A stretch of 64,000 nt of DNA from Sthenelais limicola (GCA_942159475.1 OW804096.1:138879972-138943971); one strand, 5' to 3'. Counted from the stretch's first letter, positions 11,777 through 23,934 are shown. Notes: generated by a model from the letters alone, not told the origin. A program made the numbers and translations.

Positions 11777-11990
11777 CAGTCTAGGCCCAAAGTTGAGTGA
11801 GTCCCTTCAAACGAAGGGAAAGCCTCTCGCCTCAGACCACAAAGTGTCATTATAAATCCATTAAGACCGCAAAACGTCATTATATTCTCATGAAAACGCC
11901 GAGTCCAAGGCCAGAAAACCGATGAGCGAAGTAGGCGTCCAATCACCGACATACCACTCTTATCTGATCTGAGGGTTTGGGCCTAGAGTG
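11777..11990 (-). mobile_element. MITE-B copy, full length
   Basis: CAGTCTAGGCCC to GGGCCTAGAGTG; flanks TGTC and TGTT nearly match. Confidence 0.87.
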
Positions 11991-12018
11991 TGTTAGCTAA
12001 CGGCGGTCAAAATCTAAA

Positions 12019-12050
12019 GGGTCAGATATTCTGAAAATACACAGCTCTTC
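12019..12050 (+). mobile_element. MITE-A left-end fragment
   Basis: gggtcagatattctgaaaat then unrelated sequence leading into a B fragment. Confidence 0.5.
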
Positions 12051-12055
12051 AGATT

Positions 12056-12142
12056 TCAGGAAACCCATATGCGCAGTAGGCGTCCAATCACTGACATACC
12101 ATCCTTATCTGATCTGAGACTGAGAGGCTTTGGACCTGCAAT
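12056..12142 (-). mobile_element. MITE-B fragment
   Basis: caggaaacccatatgcgcag to ctttggacctg; fused to a MITE-A fragment. Confidence 0.6.
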
Positions 12143-12190
12143 GAATATGAATATGAATATGAACTGCCTGGGTGGTTCACATCATGACAA

Positions 12191-12425
12191 GGGTCAGATT
12201 TTCAGAAAATGTACAATTGGCAGCTGTACACATTCAATAAATTCTGCTAAATTAGGCTGCAAGTTGGTCAATACTAGGTAAATTCGAGTATATTCGGCAT
12301 TGCATTGGTTCTAGCAATCTGTTTGGTTAGGTTGAACTGTATTTTGAACTTTATTTTCGTCTGAAATGTGGGTTATTTGAGACGATTGGCGAAGTTGAAT
12401 TGTACATTTTCTGGAATTCTGACCC
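12191..12425 (+). mobile_element. MITE-A copy, type I
   Basis: Full length; flanks ACAA and AAAG do not match. Confidence 0.85.
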
Positions 12426-12592
12426 AAAGCCTCTTGACCATGAAATGTGGGGGTGTCATGTTGGGGGGACATTCCTTTCACTCTCAGTTGTAAAGGAATT
12501 GCGAGGAATGGACGGTGTGTGAGTCAGACTGAAAGTGAATTATTTTGATCTGTGGAATGTACCGGGTATTCCTTCCACATATGGCCATAAAT

Positions 12593-12827
12593 GGGTCAGA
12601 TCTTCTGAAAATGTACAATTGACCTTCACCATTCTTCTCAAATAACCTAAATTTAAGACAAAAATCAGCTTCAAAATATAGGTTAACGTAACCAGACAGA
12701 TTTATTGAATGAATACAATACAGAATACACTCAGATATACCTAGTATTTATCATTTTTCACTCTAATTTAGCAGAATTTGATAGATGTGTAGAACTGTAA
12801 ATTGTGCATTTTCGGAAAATCTGACCC
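12593..12827 (-). mobile_element. MITE-A copy, type II
   Basis: Full length. A second stray ctgaccc terminus lies just after it (12838-12844). Confidence 0.85.
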
Positions 12828-13070
12828 TTCTCATTTCTGACCCACATGATCCACTTTTATCGTCTTCCATATATGGATATATCCGGGCATCCTCTGATCT
12901 CACTATCTATTGCTAATCAGTTATTATCAAAAGAATTTATTTCATGCTGTTTTGTTGGGTTTTGTTTCATTTAAAGATTAAATTGATTTCATTACAACAA
13001 AAACGTTATAAAATAAAGTATCATTCTCAGAAATTGCTAACAGAAAACCTATAATAATAATGACCAAAAA

Positions 13071-13561
13071 GGGGCATTTGCATGTCTCAATGATACAAAT
13101 ATTTAGCAATATTTTTATGGAAAATTGCAAGAATCTTTACACCAAAAATATTTTTTGTTTTTACGACAACTTTTATTGATCTTGCCTGCCATCTTGGCCT
13201 CTACATCGCTAAACATGTTTATGCAGTATAATAAAATGAATATTTTTTTACTTCACTGTAATATTTTCAAGAATTTTACACCAAAAATATCATAGCTTGT
13301 GTGAATCATCTATGAAAACCGAATGCATGATGGGAAAGATAAAGTCGTGTTTTATGAAATCAGTCTGTAGTAGAAAGCCCTAATGACCCCTAACTTTTAG
13401 GGGTCAGGTGATTCCCATTAACACTTAGTCTTAGCCTTGTGGTTAAGCTTATCGCTGTATGCGGTGAACTGCAACGTTCGAGGAATATGGCTTTCTGGAC
13501 AGGACTGGAATCATTAATTCCATGCGAATCAAGATTTAAGATGGCGGACATACAAATCTCC
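13071..13561 (+). mobile_element. MITE-C copy interrupted by repeat F
   Basis: Starts ggggcatttgcatgtctc and ends atggcggacatacaaatctc; enlarged by extra sequence including F (13385-13507). Confidence 0.7.
13385..13507 (+). repeat. Dispersed repeat F, copy 2
   Basis: gacccctaacttttagggg... cttgtggttaagcttatc...; lies inside a MITE-C. Confidence 0.65.
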
Positions 13562-13788
13562 TATTACAATACCATAGCAAATCCTACAAATATAACCCAT
13601 ATAATTAACGTAATTCAATAAGTTTTACCACCCCAGATCACACACTTATGAATACCTGAGTATTTTATCTTATTTTAAGAGAAAGACCCGTTTTCTGAGG
13701 GTTCTTTTCCTTTTTTGATGTACATTATTTAATGTCTGAATAAAAATACGATACATTTACTTCTTAATGATTGGACTATATAAATCAT

Positions 13789-14172
13789 GGGTCAGATTTT
13801 CAGAAAATGCACATTCGGCAGCTCTACAAATTTGCTATCTTCTGCCTAATTAGACTGAAAGAATAAGAATATTGGGTATATTAGAGTGTCTTTGGCATTG
13901 TGTTGATAAAAAAATGTCTCTTTCATTGTGTTAAACTGTATTTTGAACGTCACTTTTCTCTTAGATTTGGGGCATTTGAGAGGATTGGTGAAGGTGAATG
14001 ATAAAAAAATGATAAATTATGGGTATATCAGAGTATCTTTGGCAATATATTGATAACAAAAATGTCTCTTTTATTGTTTTAAACTGTATTTTGAACGTCA
14101 CTTTTCTCTTAGATTTGGGGCATTTGAGAGGATTGGTGAAGGTGAATTGTACATTTTCTGACGCTCTCATCC
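13789..14172 (+). mobile_element. MITE-A copy with internal tandem duplication
   Basis: 384 bp instead of 235. About 127 bp of the core, from the ataaaaaaatg region through ttgagaggattggtgaaggt, occur twice in tandem. Right end variant (ctgacgctctcatcc). Confidence 0.8.
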
Positions 14173-14178
14173 ATATAA

Positions 14179-14536
14179 GGCCAAAAAAAAAATAGGCGTG
14201 TTTCCGATTTACCCCCCCCCCCCTACCTAGAAAAACCTTACCCTACCTAATTTTTTTTTACCATGTCAGAATTTTTTTTCATCATATCTTACATTTTTGG
14301 GATTTTTGGACAAAAAAAGCTTATAATAGCGGGAAAACGGGTTTTCCTAACCAGGAACTGTCATAAGGCACATTTCCCATGTTCAAAACATCTATTGTTA
14401 TGAAAAAGACATTTTTTTCAGTTCCTGGGAGGAGGTTTCCAAACAAACAAAAATAACAAAAAAAAAGTTACCATCCCCCCCCCCCCAACCTAGTTTTCAG
14501 CCAGATAAATCGGAAACACACCTAATTTTTTTTGCC
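14179..14536 (+). mobile_element. MITE-D copy
   Basis: TAA|GGCCAAAAAAAAAATAGG to TTTTTTTTGCC|TAA; very similar to the copy at 1093. Confidence 0.82.
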
Positions 14537-14696
14537 TAATAAGAACAGAAGCCAGGATAGGTACACAGTTGTCTGACTGTAGTCATCATCAGAAGACACC
14601 GTTTGGCTTTATCTGATTTTAGTTTATTTTTCATTCATCGATGATCAATAGGGAAATAATAAGCTTTTGCTTACCGACGCCATTATGGAATGTAGG

Positions 14697-14947
14697 TACT
14701 GTAAACGTATTAATGTTCGCCCAGTATTTATATTCGCTATTTTAGCGCACCCACGCTATTTTAGCGCACCCACGCTATTTTAGCGCACCTGTGCGTGAAA
14801 ATAACTCCTGCGCAAAAGGTGTAATTATTGTATAAACCAGGTCTGAGACTTCCTTGCAGTGCGAATTTAAATCCGCGCGAAAAGCTGTCAGAGTACTTAA
14901 TGCGCGAAAATTTATCTGCGCGGAAATAAATTTATTCGTTTACAGTA
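14697..14947. mobile_element. Palindromic element J with internal tandem repeats
   Basis: TACTGTAAACGTATTAATGT at left and the inverse ...TTATTCGTTTACAGTA at right. cgctattttagcgcacccac repeats three times near the left arm. Confidence 0.7.
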
Positions 14948-15048
14948 TTTCATAGATTTATGCCGTAACGGACAATAGAGAAGGATGTTTGGCTTACAGC
15001 GTAGATACTTGTCATAAAGACATTAAAAACTCAGCATATTTGTCATAA

Positions 15049-15283
15049 GGGTCAGATCTTCAGAAAACGTACAATTGGCCTTCACCAATCCTCCCAAATA
15101 ACCCAAATTTAAGACGAAAATCAGGTTCAAAATACAGTTAAACATAACCAGACAGATGTATTGAATGAATATGTTACAGAATACAGTCAAATGTACTCAG
15201 TATTTGTCATTTTTCACTCTAATTAAGCAGAATTTGATAGAAGTGTAGAACTGTAGATTCTACATTTTCTGAAAATCTGACCC
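15049..15283 (-). mobile_element. MITE-A copy, type II
   Basis: Full length, ATAA on both sides. Confidence 0.88.
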
Positions 15284-15421
15284 ATAAATATGTGGATTAT
15301 AGGCGGTATTAGGGGCTGATCACAGCTTTTGGCTGCGACTTTTTGTACAATTATTCTTAAACTTGGTAATGATCATATGATATTATTACGTCTTATGTCT
15401 GGACAGGGGCCTTAAAGATAT

Positions 15422-15650
15422 GGGTAAGATTTTCAGAAAATGTACAATTGGCAGCTGTATACATTTAGTAAATTCTGCTAAATTAGGCTGTAATTTGACC
15501 AATACTAGGTAAATTCGAGTATATTTGGCATTGCACTGATTCTAGCGATCTGTTTGGTTAGGTTGAACTGTATTTTGAACTTTATTTTCATCTGGAATTT
15601 GGGTTATTTGAGAGGATTGGTGAAGATCAGTTGTACATTTTCTGAAAATC
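15422..15650 (+). mobile_element. MITE-A copy, type I
   Basis: Right end lacks the last bases (ctgaaaatct then acattt). Confidence 0.82.
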
Positions 15651-15818
15651 TACATTTTATATTCTGTTACAGCTGTTTTTAGTTCAGTTGTTTTTGATTT
15701 TATCATCTTTGATGATGATGAGTAATTACTGAAATTGGGTGACATGGTCAACTTTAGATCATCACTTGCAGACCATTCTTACCTGGGTCAGATTTTCTTG
15801 ATGGGTCTTGATTAGTAT

Positions 15819-16053
15819 GGGTCAGATTTTCAGAAAATGCACAATCTACAGTTCTACACATCTATCAAAATCTGCTAAGTTAGAGTGAAGATTGATAAAT
15901 ACTAGGTATATCTGAGTGTATTCTGTATTGTATTCGTTCAATGAATCTATCTGGTTATGTTGAACTGTATTTTGAAGCTAATTTTTGCCGTAAATTTGGG
16001 TTATTTGAGAGGATTGGTGATGGCTAATTGTAGATTTTCTGAAGATTTGACCC
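15819..16053 (+). mobile_element. MITE-A copy, type II
   Basis: Full length. A solo left terminus (gggtcagattttc) sits 34 bp upstream at 15785. Confidence 0.85.
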
Positions 16054-16292
16054 ACAATCAATATGGTTCATCTGATCACCTCTGCATGGGAAAGGTGAAT
16101 GAAACCATTTTATGTATTCTGTTTAAGAATATATTATGCAGAACTAACTCTTCCCCAAAATAAAAACCTTAGCAAAACCCCCAATAATCCTTCAATTTTG
16201 GCGCCTTTTCCTTGTGCAATGACGACCAATTCAACCGCTCAATCTGTCTGGCATTTTATTCAACGCCGGAAAATCAGTCATGGTCATTATAA

Positions 16293-16527
16293 GGGTCAGA
16301 TTTTCGGAAAATGGACAATTCAACTTCGCCAATCTTCTCAAATAACCCAAATTTCAGACGAAAATAAAGTCCAAAATACAGTTCAACCTAACCAAACAGA
16401 TTGCTAGAATAGATGCAGTGCCGAATATACTCGAATTTACCAAGTATTGACCAAATTGCAGCTTAATTTAACAGAATTTACTAAACGTGTACACCTGACA
16501 ATTGTACATTTTTTGAAAATCTGACCC
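16293..16527 (-). mobile_element. MITE-A copy, type I
   Basis: Full length, ATAA on both sides. Confidence 0.88.
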
Positions 16528-16703
16528 ATAAATAGACTTATAATCTTTTTAAAAATGGTTTAGCAGATTAAAGTTCAACGGTCGTCGGTTAATCATCTAA
16601 TTTTAATGTCTTTCCAACACCTGGCATTGGTGTCTGGGGAGGGCTGTTTACGTCTGTGGCATTCGGCAGGAATTCCCCTTGGGCAATGATGCCCTTGCTA
16701 TTT

Positions 16704-16943
16704 GGGTCAGATCTTCAGAAAATGTACAATTCGCCTTCACCAATCCTCTCAAATAACCCACATTTAAGACAAAAATGAGCTTCAAAATGCAGTTTAACAA
16801 GACAGAACTGATATTTTAAATCAATGCGATACCAAATATACTCAGATATACCCGGTATTCATCATATCATTTTTCAGCCTAATTTAGCAAAATTTCCTAA
16901 ATGTATAGAGCTGCCAATTATACATTTTCTGAAAATCTGACCC
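16704..16943 (-). mobile_element. MITE-A copy, type III
   Basis: Full length, ATTT on both sides. Confidence 0.88.
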
Positions 16944-17207
16944 ATTTATGGCTCAGAACACCCAAACTTGCACACTTGGCGTTTACAAATCTAAATTATA
17001 ACAAATGCAAAACTCTGCAGTGTATGTGTGATTGGAGTGAGGGAGTGGGGGTGGTGGATCAAGGGTTAATAATGATTTCGTATATAGGAACACATAATCA
17101 TATCATCCTTCCAAAAAATATCCTCAAGTAATCCAAACCTTTATGGAAATCTTTCAAAACAAAATATGCAAAATTTACAAAATATTGAGGCACATCGGAG
17201 AGTAGAT

Positions 17208-17424
17208 GAGTCAGATTTTCAGAAAATGTACAATTCATCTTCATCAATCCTCTTAAATAACCCAAATTTCAGTAAAAAATAAAGTTCAAAATACAATTCA
17301 AATAGATTACTAGAATCAATGTAATGCCGAATATACTCGAATTTAACTAGTATAGCAGCCTAATTCAGCAGAATTTACTAAATGTGTACAGCTGCCAATT
17401 GTACATTTTCTGAAAATCTGACCC
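17208..17424 (-). mobile_element. MITE-A copy, type I
   Basis: Starts gagtcag; about 15 bp of the core deleted; AGAT on both sides. Confidence 0.83.
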
Positions 17425-17706
17425 AGATGTTTGGTGTCTGGACCCAGTAATTGCGTTACAATAGCTCCCCCCCCCCCTGGTAACACGCCCCTCCCCCAGG
17501 ACACGCCCCCTCATAAAACTGCACTTAATTCTCCATTTATAATTAAAACTGAATGTTTTGGCATTCCAATGGTCTCTTTCCAATGGCCGCCTTACTATAT
17601 TTAGGCCCTTCCATTTATTCCGACTGAAAATATTCCGACTGAAAATAGTTGGAGAATCTTTGAAATAAACAACTTGAAACCCATGCACTTGCTGAACCAT
17701 TGTGGC

Positions 17707-17795
17707 TATGTGTATTTTCTATATTTATTATGTGTATTTTCTATATTTATTATGTGTATTTTCTATATTTATTATGTGTATTTTCTATATTTATT
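17707..17795 (+). repeat. 22-bp minisatellite, four units
   Basis: tatgtgtattttctatattt at repeated in perfect tandem. Confidence 0.9.
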
Positions 17796-17825
17796 GCCAT
17801 ATAATATAACCCTATTAGATATATA

Positions 17826-18001
17826 GTGGAACCTCTCTATTGAGACCACCCTTGGGACTGAACGATTTGTGGTCTCATAGCGAGGTGGTCTCATTAAAGG
17901 GGCTAATCTAATAAGAGGAAAGCAATTCGGGACTGAGACAAACTGGTCTTAATAGAGGGGTGGTCTCTATAGAGAGGTGGTCTTTATGTGATGTTCCACT
18001 G
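17826..18001. mobile_element. Palindromic element I
   Basis: TA|GTGGAACCTCTCTATTGAGA to inverted tagagaggtggtct... gttccactG|TA. ggtggtctc recurs within; looks like a TA-inserting MITE. Confidence 0.65.
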
Positions 18002-18255
18002 TAGTGACAAAGCCCAAATAAAACATGATTCAAACAAACTCATCAGCGTATCAGATATTTATATGTGCCACTGGAATACTAATACATATCCTGCCTATTC
18101 ACTAGGAAGTTATTTTATAAATTATTCAATAAAAGCGAGTGTTTAGGAAATACGATTTATCTATGAGTACGCGCCAATTCGGCAGGATAGAAACTGAATA
18201 AAACCTTTTGAAAAAAAGAAGATTTATCCATGTTTTACAGGGCACGATCCGGTGG

Positions 18256-18841
18256 ACCCTCCTCTCCCTCCCTCTCTCTCTCTCTCTTCTCTCTCTCCCT
18301 CTCTCTCCCTCTCTCTCCCTCCCCCCCTCTCTCTCTCCCCTCTCTCCCTCTCTCCCTTGCTTCCTCCCCCTCCCTCCCCCCCTCTCTCTCTCCCCTCTCT
18401 CCCTCTCTCTCCCTCTCCCTCTCTCTCTCCCTCCCCCACTCTCTATCCCCTCTCTCCCTCTCTCTCCCCCTCCCTCCCCCTCCCCTCCCTCTCTCTCCCT
18501 CCCCCTCTCTCTATCCCCTCTCTCCCTCTCTCTCCCCCCTCCCTCTCTCTCCCTCACCCTCTCTCTCTCCCTCCCTCCCCCTCCCCCTCCCTCCCCCTCT
18601 CTCCCTCTCCCCTCTTTCTCTCCCTCACCCTCTCTCTCTCTCCCTCCCCTTCTCTCTCTCCCTCTCTCTCCCTCTCTCTCTCCCTCCCCCTCTCTCCCTC
18701 TCTCTCTCCCTCCCCCTCTCTCCCTCTCTCTCCCTCTCTCCCTCTCTCTCTCCCTCTCTCTCTCCCTCTCTCTATCTCTCCCTCCCCCTCTCTCCCTCTC
18801 TCCCCCTCTCTCTTCTCTCTTCCCTCCCCCCTCCCCCTCCC
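18256..18841 (+). repeat. CT-rich microsatellite (CTCTCTCCCTCC)n
   Basis: About 590 bp of almost pure pyrimidine on this strand. Its long ORFs in all frames are low-complexity artefacts. Confidence 0.95.
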
Positions 18842-18992
18842 CAACTAGTTGACCTGGATATTGGATAACAAGACTTCTAAGCATGCTTGAGTGCAATTGC
18901 CTTAAGCAAAAATAATTCCTACAGTTTCTCCACAATATATATGGAGACACATATCATAGGTCCATTGCCAACATCCCAGCTTTTGAATATAA

Positions 18993-19227
18993 GGGTCAGA
19001 TTTTCAGAAAATGTACAATTTGCAGCTTTACACATTTAATAAATTCTGCTAAATTAGGCTGCAATTTGGTCAATTCCAGGTAAATTCGAGTATATTCGGC
19101 ATTGCATTGATTCTAGCAATCTGTTTGGTTGGGTTGAACTGTATTTTGAACTTTATTTTCGTCTGAAATTTGGGTTATTTGAGAAGATTAGCGAAGTTGA
19201 ATTGTACATTTTCTGAAAATCTGACCC
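18993..19227 (+). mobile_element. MITE-A copy, type I
   Basis: Full length, ATAA on both sides. Confidence 0.88.
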
Positions 19228-19236
19228 ATAAGAGAA

Positions 19237-19405
19237 CAGTCTAGACTCAGAGTTGTATGAGTAATCTCCATACTGAGGGAAAGCCTCTCACTCCAAACCG
19301 CAAAATGCCAATATGATCTCCTTAAAACGCCTACTCCGGGGCCAGGAAAGCCATTAGCGCAGTAGACTTCCACTCTCTCACATACCATTCTTATCTGATC
19401 TAAAG
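19237..19405 (-). mobile_element. MITE-B copy truncated by G element
   Basis: Starts CAGTCTAGACTC; at gatctaaag the sequence switches to repeat G. Confidence 0.75.
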
Positions 19406-19496
19406 CCTGACGCACACATGGCCAATTTGGCCCCTGATTGCCCAATGATTTGGGTCTCCCAATGAATCCTAAGATTTCATTTCAAACCATGGTTAT
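19406..19496 (+). mobile_element. Repeat G, left half
   Basis: cctgacgcacacatggccaa through gatttcatttcaaa matches the left half of the G element at 55484. Confidence 0.65.
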
Positions 19497-19615
19497 GTTA
19501 TTTCAAAAACGAAACCTGGACGTCTGAGAGCCTAGCTTTAGAATACATTACCCCACCACGAGGCTATAGAAGGAGTGAGAAATAGCCGACCCATCCACTG
19601 AAGCCCTCCTATATA

Positions 19616-19665
19616 GTCTGTCCCAAATGTAGTTGACACGTGGTTTATAGGTGCCTTTAAGAGGA
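19616..19665 (+). mobile_element. MITE-E left-end fragment
   Basis: GTCTGTCCCAAATGTAGTTG and acacgtgg follow TA; then lost before a MITE-A. Confidence 0.6.
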
Positions 19666-19673
19666 TATTATAT

Positions 19674-19902
19674 GGGTCAGATCTTTAGAAAATGTACAAT
19701 TCACCAATCCTCTCAAATAGCCCACATTTAATGCAAAAATGAGCTATAAAATTCAGTTCAACAGAACAGAACTGATACTTTTAATCAATGCTATACCAAA
19801 TATACTTAGATATACCAAGTATTCACCATTTTTCCGTCTAATTTAGCAAAATTTCCTAAATGTGTAGAGCTGTCTATTGTACATTTTCTGAACATCTGAC
19901 CC
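19674..19902 (-). mobile_element. MITE-A copy, type III
   Basis: Full length apart from a small loss after the left terminus; ATAT on the right. Confidence 0.85.
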
Positions 19903-19932
19903 ATATATAGAAACTGTCTGACAGTTGTGTAA

Positions 19933-20167
19933 GGGTCACATTTTCAGAAAATGTACTATCAGCTCATCTATACATTTGGTCAAATCATGCTAGATTACAC
20001 TGAAAAATGTTCAATACTAGATATATCTGAGTATATTTGGTATTGCCTTGATTCCAACAATTTGTTTGGTCATGTTGAACTGAGTTTCGGACCTCATTTT
20101 TTCTTACTTTTGGGTTATTTCAGAAGATTGGTGAGGGTGAATTGTACATTTTCCGACGATTTCCCCC
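19933..20167 (+). mobile_element. MITE-A copy, type IV, mosaic ends
   Basis: Left standard (gggtcacattttcagaaaat), right variant class (ttccgacgatttccccc). Confidence 0.78.
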
Positions 20168-20371
20168 TTAACTAATTACTTTAATACCCTGACATAGCCG
20201 ACAATACGTCTTGCCTTATTTGGCCCATAAATCCATCATGTTGTTAGACAACTCATGCTTGTGGAACCATCCCTAGCCCTGAGCCAGACAGTGGAACCAC
20301 CCCAGGTCTAAATATTAGACATCGTCACACCAATTACACCAGTACACCCTGCATGCGATGCCTCCATACGT

Positions 20372-20585
20372 GGGTCAGATCTTCGCCAATCCTCTCAAAT
20401 AACCTAAATTTAAGACGAAAATCTGGTTCAAAATACAGTTCAACATAACCAGACAGATTTATTGAATGAATACAATACAGAATATATTCAGATATACCCA
20501 GTATTTTATGGATTTTTACTCTAATTTAGCAGAATTTGAGAGGTGTGTAGAACTGCAGATTGTGCATTTTCTGAAAATGTGACCC
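20372..20585 (-). mobile_element. MITE-A copy, type II, left terminus partly deleted
   Basis: gggtcagatcttc runs straight into gccaatcctc, losing about 20 bp of the terminal repeat. Confidence 0.8.
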
Positions 20586-20681
20586 ATGTATGTACACAGA
20601 GCATGTAACAGGAGTAAGATCCCAACATGTAGCGTCTGAGAGGTAAAGCCTATAGTCATTACTGAAGACATATTACTGATT

Positions 20682-20882
20682 CAGTCTAGGCCCAATGATG
20701 AGAGAGTCCCTTCAAACGAAGGGAAATCCTCTCGCCTCAAACCGCAAAGTGCCATTAGAATGCCATCAAGACGGCAAAATGCGATTATAATCTAGTCCTA
20801 AACCAGAAAATCGATAAGCGCAGTAGGCGTCCAATCACTAACATGCGATTCTTATCTGATCTGAGGGTTTGGGTCTGGACTG
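20682..20882 (-). mobile_element. MITE-B copy, full length
   Basis: CAGTCTAGGCCC to GGTCTGGACTG, GATT on both sides. Confidence 0.87.
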
Positions 20883-20930
20883 GATTAAAGCTTGTACACA
20901 GCATATAATCAGGGTATGGTCTCAACATAT

Positions 20931-21167
20931 GAGTCAGATTTTCAAAAAATGTACAATTCATCTTCACCAATTCTCTCAAATAACCCAAATTTAAGACAAA
21001 AATCAGGTTCAAAATACAGTTCAACATAACCAAACAGATTGCTAGAATCAAAGCAATACCAAATATACCCATATATACCTAGTGTTGATGATTTTTCAGT
21101 CCAATTTTTAGCAGAATTTACAAAATATGTTGATCTGCCAATTGTAAATTTTCTGAAAATCTAACCC
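20931..21167 (-). mobile_element. MITE-A copy, mixed core
   Basis: Starts gagtcag, ends ctaaccc; ATAT flanks. The left half is type II-like, the middle type I/IV-like. Confidence 0.8.
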
Positions 21168-21599
21168 ATATAGAGTTTGTGAGGTAAATTCTAGTCATTT
21201 GCTGCAGATATATTACTGATTAAAGCCTACTTCTCAGCAGTCATTGATCTGCTGATCTAAAATGATCAATGATGGTTCTTTCACTGAAGGAGAGATGTGA
21301 TTGTAATAGAGATAATAGGGGGGTTCAGCAAGTCTAACCTATACGTAAACGTAAACGAACATATAAACATAAGTTAAAAGGAAGAAAGAATTTCAGCAAA
21401 ACATGGCGGAAAAATCGTAATGTAATATATCAAACAAAATGTTTCATCTCACAATTTATTTTGTATACATAAAAAGGTAACGTAATTCATAAATAAAAAG
21501 ATACGGTTCTGTTTCGTAATTGAGGTAGGTTTGCGGAACCTCCCTAGTGTATGTGAATAGAAAAGAGAAGATTAAGAAATTCGTGAGGAGATTGTTATT
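21168..21599. other. No feature recognised
   Basis: AT-rich; acgtaaacg motifs at 21353-21372 only. Confidence 0.45.
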
Positions 21600-21834
21600 G
21601 GGTCAGATTTTCAGAAAATGTACAATTGGCAGCTGTACATATTTAGTAAATTCTGCTAAATTAGGCTGAAATTTGGTCAATACTAGGTAAATTCGAGTAT
21701 ATTCGGCATTGCATTGATTCTAGCAATCTGTTTGGCTAGGTTGAACTGTATTTTGAACTTTAAATTCGTCTGAAATTTGGGTTATTTTAGAGGATTGGTG
21801 AAGGTGAATTGTACATTTTCTGAAAATCTGACCC
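21600..21834 (+). mobile_element. MITE-A copy, type I
   Basis: Full length, TATT on both sides. Confidence 0.88.
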
Positions 21835-22125
21835 TATTACCGACGTTGTAAGGTGCATGAACTTTCTGCTAGAATTCGGGCTGTATAAATTCCTCTTGTA
21901 CATATTTTGATATCCTGACCCAAAGACTCATTAGGTTCAATATACATCATTAGTGTATGTTGTTAAACTGGTTTAATTAATGTAATCTTGTCTGTGGCCT
22001 ATCTTTACTCCTTTATCAACTAATCCAGAACATTCTGCAGTTTTATATGAATATATTCATTAGTCTTAGCAAAGGCCTGACTAAGTAGATTCCCTATTGC
22101 GCAAATTTATCTTTTTTGAATGGAT

Positions 22126-22626
22126 GTATGAATGAATGTATGTATGTATGTATGTATGTATGAATGAATGAATGAATGTATAAATGGATGGATATATATG
22201 TACATGAATGTATGTATACATGTATGCACATGTATACATACATGTAGGTATGTATGAATGAATGTGTGACTAAATGAATGTCTGTATAAATGTAAGTATA
22301 CATGTATGTATGAATGTATGTATAAATGTATAAATAAATGAATGTATGTATGAATGTGTATGTATACATGTATGTATGTATGTATGAATGAATGTGTGAC
22401 TAAATGAATGTATGTATAAATGTAAGTATAAATGTATGTATGAATGTATAAATAAATGAATGTATGAATGGATAGATGCATGTATATGTATGGATGGATG
22501 AATGAGTGAATGGATGTATGAATGTATATATGTATGTGTGTATGTATGAATGAATGTATGAATTTATAAATGTATGAATGAATGTATGTATGAATGAATG
22601 TATAAATGTATGTATGTAATGTATAT
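22126..22626 (+). repeat. ATGT/ATGA tetranucleotide array
   Basis: Irregular mix of tgta and tgaa units, continuing after the MITE-A at 22627. Confidence 0.93.
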
Positions 22627-22861
22627 GGGTCAGATCTTCAGAAAACGTACAATTGACCTTCACCAATCCTCTCAAATAACCCAAATATAAGACGGAAATC
22701 ATGTTTAAAACCCAGTTCAACATATCCAGACAGATTTATTGAATGAATACAATACAGAATACACTCAGATATACCTAGTATTTATCAATGTTCACTCTAA
22801 TTTAGCAGAATGTGATACATGTGTAGAACTGTAGATTGTGCATTTTCTGAAAATCTGTCCC
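22627..22861 (-). mobile_element. MITE-A copy, type II, inside a microsatellite
   Basis: Full length, ATAT flanks; the ATGT/ATGA repeat continues on either side, so it inserted into the array. Confidence 0.87.
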
Positions 22862-23040
22862 ATATATGAATGAATGAATGTATTATGAAGGAATGGATGA
22901 ATGTAAATGTATGGATGTATGAATTTAACCTATGGATGAATGAATGTATTTACAAATGAATGAATGAATGAATGTATGAATAAATAAATGTATGTATGAA
23001 TAAATCAATCAATGAATGAGTATATTAGTATCAGTATATA
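22862..23040 (+). repeat. Continuation of ATGT/ATGA array
   Basis: Same units as the upstream array, more degenerate. Confidence 0.88.
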
Positions 23041-23208
23041 TATGGAAGGCTTGGCTAAAAAAGACAATTTGCTTCTTGGCAGTAGAAACTGAAAAAAGGA
23101 CATAGCATCCATATTGTTAGGGAAGATTTAGAAAGGGCCAGAAGACCCATCTAGGCACCACAATGTCAATATCTTTGAGCAGTGTTGACAAGACGAAATA
23201 AGATATAT

Positions 23209-23443
23209 GGGTCAGATTTTCAGAAAATGTACAATTGGCATCTGTACACATTAAGTAAATTCTGCTAAATTAGGCTGCAATTTGGTCAATACTAGGTAAA
23301 TTCGAGAATATTTGGCATTACATTGATTCTAGCAATGTGTTTGGTTAGGTTGAACTGTATTTTGTACTTTATTTTCGTCAGAAATTTGGGGTATTTAAGA
23401 AGATTGGCGAAGTTGAATTGTACATTTTCTGAAAATCTGACCC
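23209..23443 (+). mobile_element. MITE-A copy, type I
   Basis: Full length, ATAT flanks. Confidence 0.88.
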
Positions 23444-23513
23444 ATATGTTCAACACTGAGTTGATAAAGCACTTTAGCCAAATATTCTTCAGATCTCCCT
23501 GTTTTATCTTACT

Positions 23514-23748
23514 GGGTCAAGTCTTCAGAAAATGTACAATTCACCTTCACCAATCCCCTCAAATAACCCACATTTAAGACAGAATTCAGGTTCAAAATAC
23601 AGTTCAACATAACCAAACAGATTTACTGAATGAATACAATACAGAATATACTCAGATATATCTAGTATTTATCAATTTTCATATTAATTTAGCAGGATTT
23701 GGGAGATGTGTAGAACTGTAGATTGTGCATTTTCTGAAAATCTGACTC
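23514..23748 (-). mobile_element. MITE-A copy, type II
   Basis: Full length; TACT on both sides. Confidence 0.88.
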
Positions 23749-23934
23749 TACTAATCAAGACGTAGAGGGATCTGTTGTGATTTAAATAAACATCCCCCAC
23801 GTCCACACCAGGTCAATGGCGCTTCTTCCTCAGCTTTTGAACTTGTGTAAAAGTTCCCAAGTACGTGTTTGTTTGGGTGCATTCCTCGTGTACCCAGCTA
23901 CTACCAGATTGTCACTCAATATTTGGGTCAGATC

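Noticed and set aside
18126..18950. Long Arg/Glu/Gly-rich ORF (274 codons) and Ser/Pro/Leu ORFs opposite it
   Set aside because: They are translations of a pure CT/GA microsatellite; all frames are open because the tract lacks stop-forming bases.
22094..22723. Tyr/Ile/His/Thr-rich antisense ORFs
   Set aside because: Translations of the ATGT/ATGA microsatellite joined to a MITE-A.
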